From: Ettlia oleoabundans
Taxonomy: Eukaryota; Chlorophyta; Chlorophyceae; Chlamydomonadales
DNA length: 43,280 nt
NCBI GenBank assembly: GCA_019693395.1
Contig: JAAMXP010002616.1
Coordinates: forward strand, 1-43,280
Direction: 5' to 3'
In this document: one piece after another, positions 34,733 through 43,280 of the stretch
How positions within the stretch are numbered: the first letter of the stretch is position 1
Layout: each line of letters begins with the position of its first letter
Made by a program: the position numbers and the translations under genes
The notes under the pieces: generated by a model
What the model saw: the letters and a program-made list of their open reading frames with translations, nothing else
What the model was told of the DNA's origin: nothing
Databases searched by the model: none

Positions 34733-35393
34733 GATTTATATACAGCTTGCACATGCAGACGCCGACCGGACTTACCCCTGTGTGTTTGGTGCATATGGGT
34801 CTGATGGTGGCAAGCTGCAGTCACAGATGAGCTGCCTTCCATTCTTTATCACATCCTGCAATTGCACAACAGCTACCTGGCTGGCTGGCCCGAAACCTTG
34901 GTGCCCCATTACCACCCCACTTCCCCCCACCCCCCACCACCACATACATTGCAGGAAGCATTCCGGGCAGGAGAAGGCAGCAGTCAAGGACACGGCTCAG
35001 CAGTGAACCCAACCTCAGGCGGCACCCACCTCCCTCCATACCACACACACAAGGCAATGGAGCACCCCAAGGAGTAGCAGACCAGAGGCATCGCAGGTGG
35101 CAAGGCAACAGCGCGGGTGGCTGCATGAGAAGTCGCGGGGTGTGAGTTTGCAGGACTGGTGGCTTGTAATAGGACGGTAGCAGTGCTGGCACTCTTGTGA
35201 ACTGCCTTTGAAATTAAGGTGTCCTGGCAGTTATTGCGTCCTCTGTTGTTTTCATTGAAGCTTGTTGAAATTGCCTCCAGATTCTTTCCTCCACTTAGAA
35301 TGGCATTTGAGTTGTTCAGCCTAGTAAGCTGTAGAGTAGCTTTATGCAAACTTGTATCCACCACTTGTGGATGAAGTGGTGCCCGCTGACAGT
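34733..35393. other. Convergent intergenic region between the SDR and GT8 genes
   Basis: The 3' ends of both genes face each other here. TGTAA occurs at 35165-35169 on the plus strand. I found no clear minus-strand signal for the GT8 gene and no further gene. Confidence 0.55.
35165..35169 (+). terminator. Putative TGTAA polyadenylation signal of the SDR gene
   Basis: TGTAA about 430 bases after the TAG of the SDR gene; a long but possible 3' UTR. Confidence 0.4.
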
Positions 35394-37137
35394 TCACACC
35401 TTGAGCAGCTGCACAAGTTGCTCCAGGCAAAGTGCTGCAGCGAAGCCAGGCTTCTCTGCCGCCACTTTGTCTAAAAATGTGTGGATCTCAGCAGCACATG
35501 CCTCCGCAAGCTGACTCTGCTGTGGCCGCCAGCCGTGCCAGGGTGTGCTGTCGAAGGTTGCGAAGAAGGCCTCTCTATGGGGGTGCTGGCACAGGTAGCT
35601 CCAGGGCTTGGAAGTGTATGGCACCTGCAGTTGCAAACAGCAGGAATGCAAGAGAGGGAGCAAGGTGAATACTTCAGACTTGCTATCCCTTCCCGCCAGT
35701 TGGTTTGTGCAGCTGGCACCTGAGCTGGTTAGGCAACTTGCCGCGCACGCATACGCATCAGCGCACCCCAGGGTTGAGGAACTGCGATGGTGCCGCGAGC
35801 GGTGGGCCTGTGCAGTGCACAAATGCTGGCTGCTTCTCATAGTTGCGCAGCTCGTCTCCGTTCTTGAACAGTGCTGGCCGGTGCTCCTCTTCCCTGAGGC
35901 GGAACCGAGCGTAGGTGCCTACCCCTTGAGCGTTCCAGCGAAACGGCAGCGGCAGCCAGCCACAGGGACCAATCAGCAGCTGCCTATCACCAGAGCTTGC
36001 GTCTTGCCTGGAAGTGTGTATGCTCGTGTGGGCAGGAGCGCCACGGGCTGTTTCTGCCCCATGTGATGCACCATGCTCTTCACAAAGTAACAGATTCAAA
36101 ACATCTTGATCATGGAACTGCAACTTGCTGCTGTGTTGCTGGATGATGGCAGCAATCCTGCCAGCTGCTGCTTGCAGCTCCTGCGGAAGACGAGCAGGCA
36201 CAAGCAATACAGGTAAGATTGGGTGCTTGGTCAGCCAGCAACTTTACTCGGGTTATTGTTCTGGTGCACCACATGGGAGCATGCATGGGAAGCCCTAGCT
36301 AGGCCTGGCAGCATCATGGTGTGTGCAAGTCGATGTGCTGACTCTTGAAGCACTGCTGCTATGGACTTTTTGGAGGTTCAGGTATACTGCCCTTGCCTGG
36401 AGGTCTAGAAGGAGCAGGCCGGCGTTGAAGTACGGCTGATCCATCTGCCAGCCAGCTGCACGGAGGCCAGGGTACCCACAGGGGCAACCCACGTCACGCA
36501 CTGCCGCCAGCATCTGGCCTGCAAGCATTCCAAGTTGCGATAATCAGCAAGCCACGCGTGCCTATTGGGCAGGCAAGCTTGTCCGGCAGAGCTAGCCTGT
36601 AGGGAACACATTGCAACATTTATAAAGCCGCTGTTATGCCACGCCACTGGCAGCCTGCCTACCCGAGGCCCAATACTTGCCTTGCAGGTCGCAGTTGAGC
36701 AGCGGATGCAGGCTGGTGAATGCCAGCATGTCGCAATCCATGTACAACACCCGCCCCAAGCCAGCTGGCAGCAGCTGCGGCAGCGCCATCTTAAGCCAGG
36801 TTGTCGCCGCCGCATAGCTGTAGCTGCCACCTGCCTCTTGGCCGGCTGGTGGCAGCAGGCCCTGCCTCTGCAGCTCTTGGAGCACTACAACCTTGGAAAG
36901 CTCTATCCACTCCACAGGCGCCACATGCATAAGGCTCCTACGGCTTTCTGGCGTCAGGCCGGCATCTACCGCGAGTGCTGGCGGCAGCGGGGTGGTGTGT
37001 TGCACCACGCTCCGCAGAGCCGCCGCCAGCCCCACGGCATAACCCTGGTTGGCAATGAACACAACAGGAACCGAGGCTGGGTTCTCTTGTGAGCTGGAGA
37101 ACACGGACGAACTCATGAGGAGGCGTAAATTGTGCAT
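35394..37137 (-). CDS. GT8-family glycosyltransferase
   Basis: Four exons join in phase to 407 residues: 37137-36681, 36518-36397, 36180-35767 and 35624-35394. Family signatures in order: VPVVFIANQGYAVGLAAALR near the start, the metal-binding DxD motif in LYMDCDMLAF, DQPYFNAGLLLLDL, HDQDVLNLLL, and PAFVHCTGP followed by KPWSYL. These mark the retaining GT8 family (glycogenin, galactinol synthase, LPS glycosyltransferases), which moves sugars from UDP-sugar donors. Introns 1 and 2 appear to use GC donors (CAAG|GCAAGT and CCAG|GCAAGG). ATG 37137 is the first in frame; hydrophobic sequence continues upstream in frame (IAFVFHFFIG) without an ATG, so a membrane anchor from a missed upstream exon is possible. 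It starts 186 bases from a divergent GT2-like gene. Confidence 0.87.
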
Positions 37138-37323
37138 AGTTTGGGCTACATACAAAAGGCAGACTGAACCTCGGCATCCTATGAAAAAATGGAAAACAAA
37201 TGCTATGCATGCCGTGGTGACAAGGACGTGTAGTGTTGAACGTGTTCGCAGGTTTAGCAACACATAGTAATCGGCAACCTTGCTAAAAATCCACGTGTTT
37301 CGGCCTTTTTCGCCAGATTAGAG
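37138..37323. promoter_or_regulatory. Putative bidirectional promoter of two glycosyltransferase genes
   Basis: Only 186 bases separate the start codons of the GT8 gene (-) and the GT2-like gene (+), so both must be driven from this stretch or from within each other. I cannot point to specific factor sites. If the GT8 start lies further upstream, the overlap is larger still. Confidence 0.5.
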
Positions 37324-40300
37324 ATGGAGTCGCTGTCCATTCTGCTCCCCATCGCTTCCAAAGGCCATGCCAGCCCGGCCAACTGCCTCCACAGCTTGCA
37401 ACACCTCGGCAGCAGCCTGATCAGCAACCCTGCTCCCACCAGCTGCTCTCCAGCACCAACGCTGTCCGTATGCCTAGGCATCGACGAAGACGATCCGCTG
37501 ACTGCCTTTGAAGCTGAGGCCACTCGCTGCTTTCCCACTGCGGTGGCGGTGGCGGTGCGCCGTTTTGGGCTGGCTGAGCTGGCAGTACAGCGGGAGCGGT
37601 GTGGTGGTACAGCTCCTCTGTGCTGGATGTGGAATGAGCTGGCAGCAGAGGCTTTGCATGCTTTCCAGCCACAGTGGATGGTGCTGCTGGGCGATGACAC
37701 ACGAGTGAAGCCCGCTGGCTGGCCGCAGGCTCTGGCAGGCACGTGGCAGCAGTTCTAAGCAGTACAACCCGCCATGATGACGTGGCTGTTACCATCATCG
37801 TAGCGAAACCTGTATTGAGTCGCTCTACCGTCGTGTTAGGGGGTTGCACACGGTCAGACACCCCAGTTAGTCCTCCACTCGCTGGCCAGCTGCGTATAAC
37901 AACCAACCACCTGCTCATGTGCTCTGCAGACTATATGGCATCGCATGGCCACCTACGCTGCCTGGCGCTGTTGGACGCCGCGGACCCAGGCTTCCCCTCC
38001 TTCCCCGTCGTGTCCGCCAGCCACCTGCAGCTGTTTGGCTCCATGCTGCCCCCAGAGCTCCTGAAACAGGGGGGCGATCCCCTGCTGTACGAGTTGTACC
38101 GCAGTATGGGCGCCGCCGCCATCTGTCCCCACGTCACCGTGCACAACACCAGAGGTGCGCTGCCTGCCAGTTGAAAGGAGCGCACCAATAAGTCTTACAA
38201 TAACTTGGGGAAACAGTATGTGGTTCTCCTTGTTGAGATGAACGTATAACAAACAAGCGATGGGAGTTTATGTCAACACCGGCATCCGACTCCTCTTTTG
38301 TCATGGCGGCTGCAGTACAACTGTTCAGCTAAGAAGCTGCCCTGCCTTGCCCTGTCCTGTTCTGCCCTGCCTATGCAGGCGGGGTCCAGGGCTCCATTTT
38401 CTCGACTCACCCTGCTTCACTAGCCCACCCGCCACGCTATGAGAGGCGACCGCTGCCAGTGGCAACGTGGCGCCAGCTATTGGTCACCTGGCAGCGCCAG
38501 CTGCCTCAGGCAAGCCAGATGAGAGCTCACACTCAATCCTTTGACAACTTTATAAGTCGGCCAAGCCATCCTCATGCTGGGCATACTTGCTATGCTGCCT
38601 GTTGGACTGCTTGCACAATGCATTTGCATTGTACCGCTGTGTTGCACTGTAATGCAGGCACAGCGGCGCTTGCAGGTGGCGGTGGCAGTGCCCTCCTACC
38701 GCGTTGTGCCTGCTGCACTGGAAACGCTGCTGGAGCGGAGCTGCTGCATTGATGCGGGCGTTGACGTCAGGTGAGGTGTGCTCACGATATCCGAGGTTGA
38801 TGTAGCGTGATTGTACTACACTTGTGCTTGTGCTTAGTACGGCTGGAAGCAACCTGCGGTAGATTGTTGAGGAGGGTTTTGCAGTGTTTGCATCGTGCCA
38901 CTGACTAGCAGAACTGCCCAGAACTGGAATGACGTGCTGTGTTCTGCTGCCTGCAGGGTGTATGTTCAAGTGGACAACCCCCGCATGCCACCTGACGTGG
39001 TAAGGTGGTTGCGCCGCCAGCAAGCCGCCCGCCTGGATGGCCTGCGGGTGCGAGTCAACGCCGCCAACCAGGCAAGCTGATGCTTCACCCGCTGCATGTG
39101 CTGCACGCAAGAGAGACCAAGGGGAGCCAAGGCTAGGGCCATACTGCCCATTACATCTCTGCTACCTTGATGCACTTTTCTGACCTGTGCCCTGTCCTGT
39201 GATGGTTGCACATGTATGCTACGCATATCAGCGCTCGCTACGCTGTGCGGTGGGATGGGGTGTTGTGTAGGGCGCTGCCGCCACACGCAACATGCTTCTA
39301 AACGAGGCAGCATCCTGCGATCACATCATCTTCTGGGACGATGACGTGGTGCCAGCCCACGACTGCGTGGATGCCTACGTGGCGGCGTTCCGTGCGCACC
39401 CTGCAGAGGCAGGCTATGCAGGTGAGAAAGGAAGCTGGCGTGAGTGCATGAGGTCAGCTACGTTCGCTACCACTACGCTGGGATGGGATACTGTCTTGTA
39501 TCCAGGGTGGTGTGCGTTTCAATCAACCGCACTGTGCTGGACATAGAATGGCAACTTCTACTGCCCCCGTTTGCAGGTCCCACCTACCTGCCACGCTGCC
39601 CGGCAAAGCTACTCCCCACTTCCATTCACATGTCGGGTGCGGTGTGCTGCCTTGAATTTACACATGAGAGCAAGGCAGCGTGGCACCTCACAATATGCAG
39701 GCACAAAACGACAACCTGTTGAACAGTTTGGGAGTGACGGTGCCTCCTCATCTTCTGCCCCTACAGACGTTTCTTTCTTTTGGGAGGCGCCCGCCAAGCT
39801 GGGCGATCACGTGTCGTGGGCTGTCACCGCCAACATGGCTGTGCGCAACACTGACGTCCGTTTCCGCTCAGGCTTTCCCAAGACGGGTATGTACCTGGCC
39901 ACGTGGTTGTTTTGCTGGTTGGCTCCCAATGTGGCGTCAGCTGTTTCTTCCGAACGCCAATCTCTTGCCTGTGAGACAATGCATGGCTAATCATGCACGT
40001 TTCAGCCGTTTACCCTTCTTCGGGGCCCTCCTGCTGCATATCCCAGGTGGCGGTGAGGATGTGGACTTCTGTGTGCTGCTGGGGGCTCGCTTGCGGGCCG
40101 TGCCTGGTGCCGCCGCTGAGCACCCCTGGTGGCCGGAGCGTCGCCCGAAGGTGGAAAACAGTTTCCACCAATACGGCAAATCAGATCAAGCGCAAGAGAA
40201 TATGCACGAAAGACATGGTGTAGGGAGGCAGTCGGCACACGTGGAACAGGCGGTGCAGTACGGGCCACAGAGCTTTACACACCAGTCCTGCCACTTGCAA

Positions 40301-40990
40301 TGCATGACCAACGTGTGCCGCAGGTGTACATGCGTTTCTGGGGTTGGGCCCAAGGGGACGGGCGCCTGATAGAGCTGTGGCCTCAGCTGTCTTACTGGAG
40401 GGCGCCAAACCCTGCTGAGCTGTGGCTGCTGCTGGCCGTGGCAGCTCCCGTGCTGGTGCTGTGCAGGTGCGCAGCACCGTCTGGTTATGGGGCTGCGAGG
40501 CCAGTTCATGCCCACCACCCTGCATGCCTGTTGCACCACGTGCGGTGAGTTAACGCCCGAAGCAAGTCACATGTACATAGCATAGCATTTTATCATCTTG
40601 GGTGTTCGCTCCTCCCGTGCTTTCTTGCGCAGGTTGCTGTCGGTGCCTGGGGTGGCAGCCTGCCTTGCAGCGGTGCTAGCGGCCGACCTCCTGCTCACCC
40701 TCCTGCGCAACTGCTGCCTGGCCCAGCGGCGCCGGCAGCACCCATGCGCCCACCAGTGGATGCGCCCGCTAGCAGCGGCAGAAGCCTGGGTGGTGGCCTC
40801 TTTGTACTCGGAGACAGGCAGGCTGGCAGGCCACCTAAAGAGGCGCAGCTGGAGCAGCCTGTGCCGTAACTTTGATTGGTTCTGTGGCACCCAACCTGCT
40901 GTGGTCAAAGAGGAGCAGCAGCGTGCCACCATTTGGGCCGCCGCTTGCCTCGCTGCAGCTGCTGCTGCTGCATGGCTGGTGACACCATGA
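37324..40990 (+). CDS. Double-domain GT2-like glycosyltransferase with hydrophobic C-terminus
   Basis: Eleven exons join in phase to 644 residues: 37324-37738, 37930-38154, 38379-38509, 38658-38770, 38957-39071, 39271-39421, 39577-39636, 39767-39886, 40047-40150, 40324-40466, 40633-40990. The first half has a GT-A-like layout (ILLPIASKG, VCLGIDEDDP, VLLGDDTRVKP, then LKQGGDPLLYELYRSMGAA). The second half begins again with VAVAVPSYRV, then ATRNMLLNEA, the DxD motif IIFWDDDVVPAH, WAVTANMAVRN and TGGGEDVDFC, a standard GT2 fold ending. C-terminal hydrophobic helices (LWLLLAVAAPVLVL and about 530-560, plus the last 20 residues) suggest membrane attachment. Three introns (after 37738, 38509 and 39071) use GC donors. 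The protein probably makes a glycan or cell-wall polymer in the Golgi or plasma membrane; substrate unknown. TGTAA follows the TGA by 43 bases. Confidence 0.87.
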
Positions 40991-41032
40991 ACATACGAAA
41001 GACCGCTTACCTGCTACAACCTCTTCATCAAC

Positions 41033-41037
41033 TGTAA
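41033..41037 (+). terminator. Putative TGTAA polyadenylation signal of the GT2-like gene
   Basis: TGTAA 43 bases after the TGA at 40990. Confidence 0.6.
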
Positions 41038-41095
41038 ATGTATGAGCACCCTCACATGCAGTTCCGCAGGGTCTCTAGGCAGCAAAGAGGGGTTA

Positions 41096-41235
41096 CCAGC
41101 AAAAAGGGCTGCCGCTGACGGGATCACCAGGTAAGATGATGGGATTGCCAGCAAAAAGGGCTGCCGCTGACGGGATCACCAGGTAAGATGATGGGATTGC
41201 CAGCAAAAAGCGCTTCCGCTGACGGGATCACCAGG
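41096..41235 (+). repeat. 52-bp tandem repeat, 2.7 copies
   Basis: Copies start at 41096, 41148 and 41200. The first two look identical over 52 bases; the third has two changes and stops after 36 bases. Each holds GCTGACGGGATCACCAGG, and the two full copies go on with TAAGAT, which makes a good-looking splice donor. Confidence 0.9.
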
Positions 41236-41387
41236 CAGGAAGGAGGACTACCTGGAGAGTTTGCAAATTTTGCTTTAAACTATCCGTGCCCCCTCATTTG
41301 TCCATATCCTTCCTTCTATTGGTGAATACTTTAATTAATGCCAGGGACATTTCCAGAACATGTTTTGCAAAATGTCTTGGCAAGGGT

Positions 41388-41392
41388 TTACA
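41388..41392 (-). terminator. Putative TGTAA polyadenylation signal of the DBP10-like gene
   Basis: Minus-strand TGTAA 41 bases past the TAG at 41433. Confidence 0.6.
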
Positions 41393-41432
41393 TTCTCGTG
41401 TACATACAAAAGGTAAGGCAAACTTGGCTGCC

Positions 41433-43069
41433 CTACCGCCGCCCCTTGTGAGCGCCGCCTGCCTTGCTCACACCGCCCCTTGGTTTCAGCCCGCCGCCGC
41501 CCTTGCCACCTCGCGGCACACTGCCTTTGCTGCCCTTGAATGCACCGCCGCTGCCGCCTTTGCCACCCTTAAACCCGCCGCCGCCGCCGCCGCCGCCGCC
41601 GCTCTTTCCCCCCTTTAAGCCGCCCCCCTTGCCGCCCTTCCGCCCCTTGCCGCCTGCCTTGCCTTCCTCTCGGGCCATGCGCTCCTGCTTGCGCTGCAGG
41701 CCGAGCAGGCAAAGCAGCAGCCAGGAGCACTGAGCCAGGTGGTAGAAAGGAAGCAGCAGCAGCAGTGCAGCTCAGCCTCCTAAACCTCAACCAGGAGCTG
41801 ACCTCTTCCTGTAGGCACAGCAGCTGTTTCAGCTCCCACAAATATACGAAAACAGCCAAAATAGTGTCGCAGAGATTGAGGGCAGGGTCCATGCATGCTT
41901 GGTTAGGCTACCGTTTGTGGGGTAACTGGCCATGCCCACCCGCCCACCCACCCACCCACCCGTGCCAGGTGCTCCTTCTTCTTCTCCTCCAGTTTGCGCA
42001 TCTTGCGGACTTGGTCGGGGTTGCGCAGCTCGTCCCGGGCATCGGCGTTGGGCACCGGGGCCTTGAGAGGGTTGCTCCACCCGCGGCCGCCGCGCTTGAA
42101 CCTGCGTCGTGAGTGGGCGGGCGGGCGGCGCAGGCACACGAGCCGTTTGGACGTACTGCTCATGCAGAAACCTTTTGCAAGGAATGACGCATTTCAAACA
42201 GTCTGCTTGCTGCACCACGCCAGCGGCCTGCGGTTGTTTCTTATGCAGCTGCAACCATGTTTGGAGTCCAAGCGTCCACTCGGCAAAGCACAACATAGGA
42301 ATCCAACAACCGCCGATTCACTCACCAGAACACCCCAGCTTGCACAGCAAACAACAACCGATGATACGCCACTAACCGTTGATCCACAAATCGCCACCAG
42401 CATAACCCCCAAGCGTTCAAACCACGTACCACACCCACTCGCCTGTTGCCCATTTGTGCGGCCAGCGCCGCTCCCTGCTCCTCGCCGGTGGCGCTGGTGG
42501 TGCCCACCCGCAGGCGCGTCTTCTTGGCCCACTTGGCGTACACACCGGTGGGGCCCTTGGAACCCTGCATACCATGCATCCATGCATGCACTTGGATGTG
42601 TTGCAGTTGGTCCTGGTCACTACTAACATAAGGCGGGCAAGCACGAAGGGGCGGACAGCGCCACAGCACACTACAGGCTCCTGGGGACAGTGGAGCTCCA
42701 GTGTGTGTGTGTGTGTGTAAGACATTGTGCCTCGGATGACTAGTGATCAGTAATGTCCTGCCAGGTAGGCGCGCCTTATGATGAAGCAGGGTCTGCGTGC
42801 GACAGCAACTGGGTACAGCGCTGCATGCTCCCAACAGCAGCAGCTGCATACCGTCCTCTTGTCTTATGCACACGCGTCCTTTCGACAACTCAGCGGGGGA
42901 CAGGCATCAAAGACCCACTCGGAGTGGTATTGGGCAGCACTTGCCTTTGCTCCCGACTCTGTTTTCACGCGCTTGCCCGCCTTCAACGTCTCCCCCGCCT
43001 GCAGCTTGACGTACTTCTTGCTGCGCTTGTCCCAGTGGTACTGAGCGCGGGACTGGGCACGCATGCCCT
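41433..43069 (-). CDS. DBP10: DBP10/DDX54-type DEAD-box RNA helicase, C-terminal part (rest lies beyond the right edge)
   Basis: Visible exons: 43069-42945, 42564-42439, 42101-41960 and 41693-41433. The DBP10/DDX54 C-terminal region is recognisable by QYHWDKRSKKYVKLQAG, then RVKTESGAK, GVYAKWAKKTRLRV, ELRNPDQVRKMRKLEEKKK and a very Gly/Lys/Arg-rich tail with nine Gly in a row. The DEAD-box core would lie upstream, outside the window. The yeast and animal members act in the nucleolus in 60S ribosomal subunit assembly; the Gly/Lys tail probably binds RNA. The first visible intron is GC-AG (AAAG|GCAAGT). The junction between exons 42564-42439 and 42101-41960 is out of phase by the nearest GT donor (phase 0 out, phase 2 in), so a small exon or an odd donor was missed there. 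Confidence 0.84.
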
Positions 43070-43280
43070 CTGCAGCATGGCAGGACAGGAGAACAGAGAA
43101 CATGGAGGGTATAGGAGGAAGCCATAGCAGAGTGCAAGAAAGCGAGGAGAGGCGGCAGATCCCATATGCACACTGCAGGCCCAGCCAAGCTGCATGCAGC
43201 CCATCGAACAGTCCCATCCGCTAACTCCTAAGCCCACATTTGTGCACAGCATGCGCGCGCCGCCCCCCAACCCCCCCCCC

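Larger units (their letters stand above)
40991..41432. other. Short convergent intergenic region with a tandem repeat
   Basis: The GT2-like and DBP10-like genes end 442 bases apart. Both have TGTAA signals close to their stops (41033 on plus, 41388 on minus), and a 52-bp tandem repeat lies between them. No gene supported. Confidence 0.65.

Noticed and set aside
41096..41235. Tandem repeat as a CRISPR array
   Set aside because: Copies abut directly with no unique spacers, and the genome is eukaryotic.

Overview
The window reads as nuclear DNA of a green alga (Chlorophyta), most likely a Chlorella-like trebouxiophyte; the genus is inference. The reasons are very intron-dense genes (about 90 introns in 43 kb) with TGCAG-type 3' splice sites, TGTAA polyadenylation signals shortly after many stop codons, and a gene set that fits a plastid-bearing alga. 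I found no rRNA, tRNA, CRISPR array, transposon or bacterial-type operon. Exons were assembled by hand by matching splice sites, reading phase and family motifs. All exon coordinates are therefore predictions, though most chains close in phase without forcing.

Layout, left to right: (1) the C-terminal part of a GT47 exostosin-type glycosyltransferase (+, 55-2802). (2) A 22-exon gene (+, 3342-11622) for a predicted plastid protein of about 1039 residues. It has a CBM20 starch-binding domain, short repeated helical motifs in Pro/Ala-rich disordered sequence, coiled coils and hydrophobic segments. It resembles pyrenoid starch/Rubisco scaffold proteins and is the most interesting locus here. (3) A 20-exon gene (-, 12867-19734) for a 591-residue LEA-like coiled-coil protein, whose C-terminal domain recurs alone as (5) a 102-residue protein (-, 21096-22415) with introns at matching sites. 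(4) A doubtful single-exon ORF between them (+, 19965-20612). (6) A TON2/FASS (PPP2R3C) type PP2A B'' regulatory subunit (-, 22762-25804). (7) A large MYND zinc-finger gene (+, 26578-30973) with frame breaks and an in-frame TAG. (8) A probably plastid short-chain dehydrogenase (+, 31269-34732). (9) A GT8 glycosyltransferase (-, 35394-37137), head to head with (10) a double-domain GT2-like glycosyltransferase with a hydrophobic C-terminus (+, 37324-40990). (11) The C-terminal part of a DBP10/DDX54-type nucleolar RNA helicase (-, 41433 to beyond 43069).

How the genes relate: three glycosyltransferases (GT47, GT8, GT2-like) suggest glycan or cell-wall synthesis, and two of them share a 186-bp intergenic promoter region. 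Genes 3 and 5 form a paralogous set, probably stress-protein related. Gene 2 could tie starch to Rubisco and/or a membrane in the pyrenoid. Across the window about ten introns appear to use GC instead of GT as donor, nearly all with AG|GCAAG, an unusually high share.
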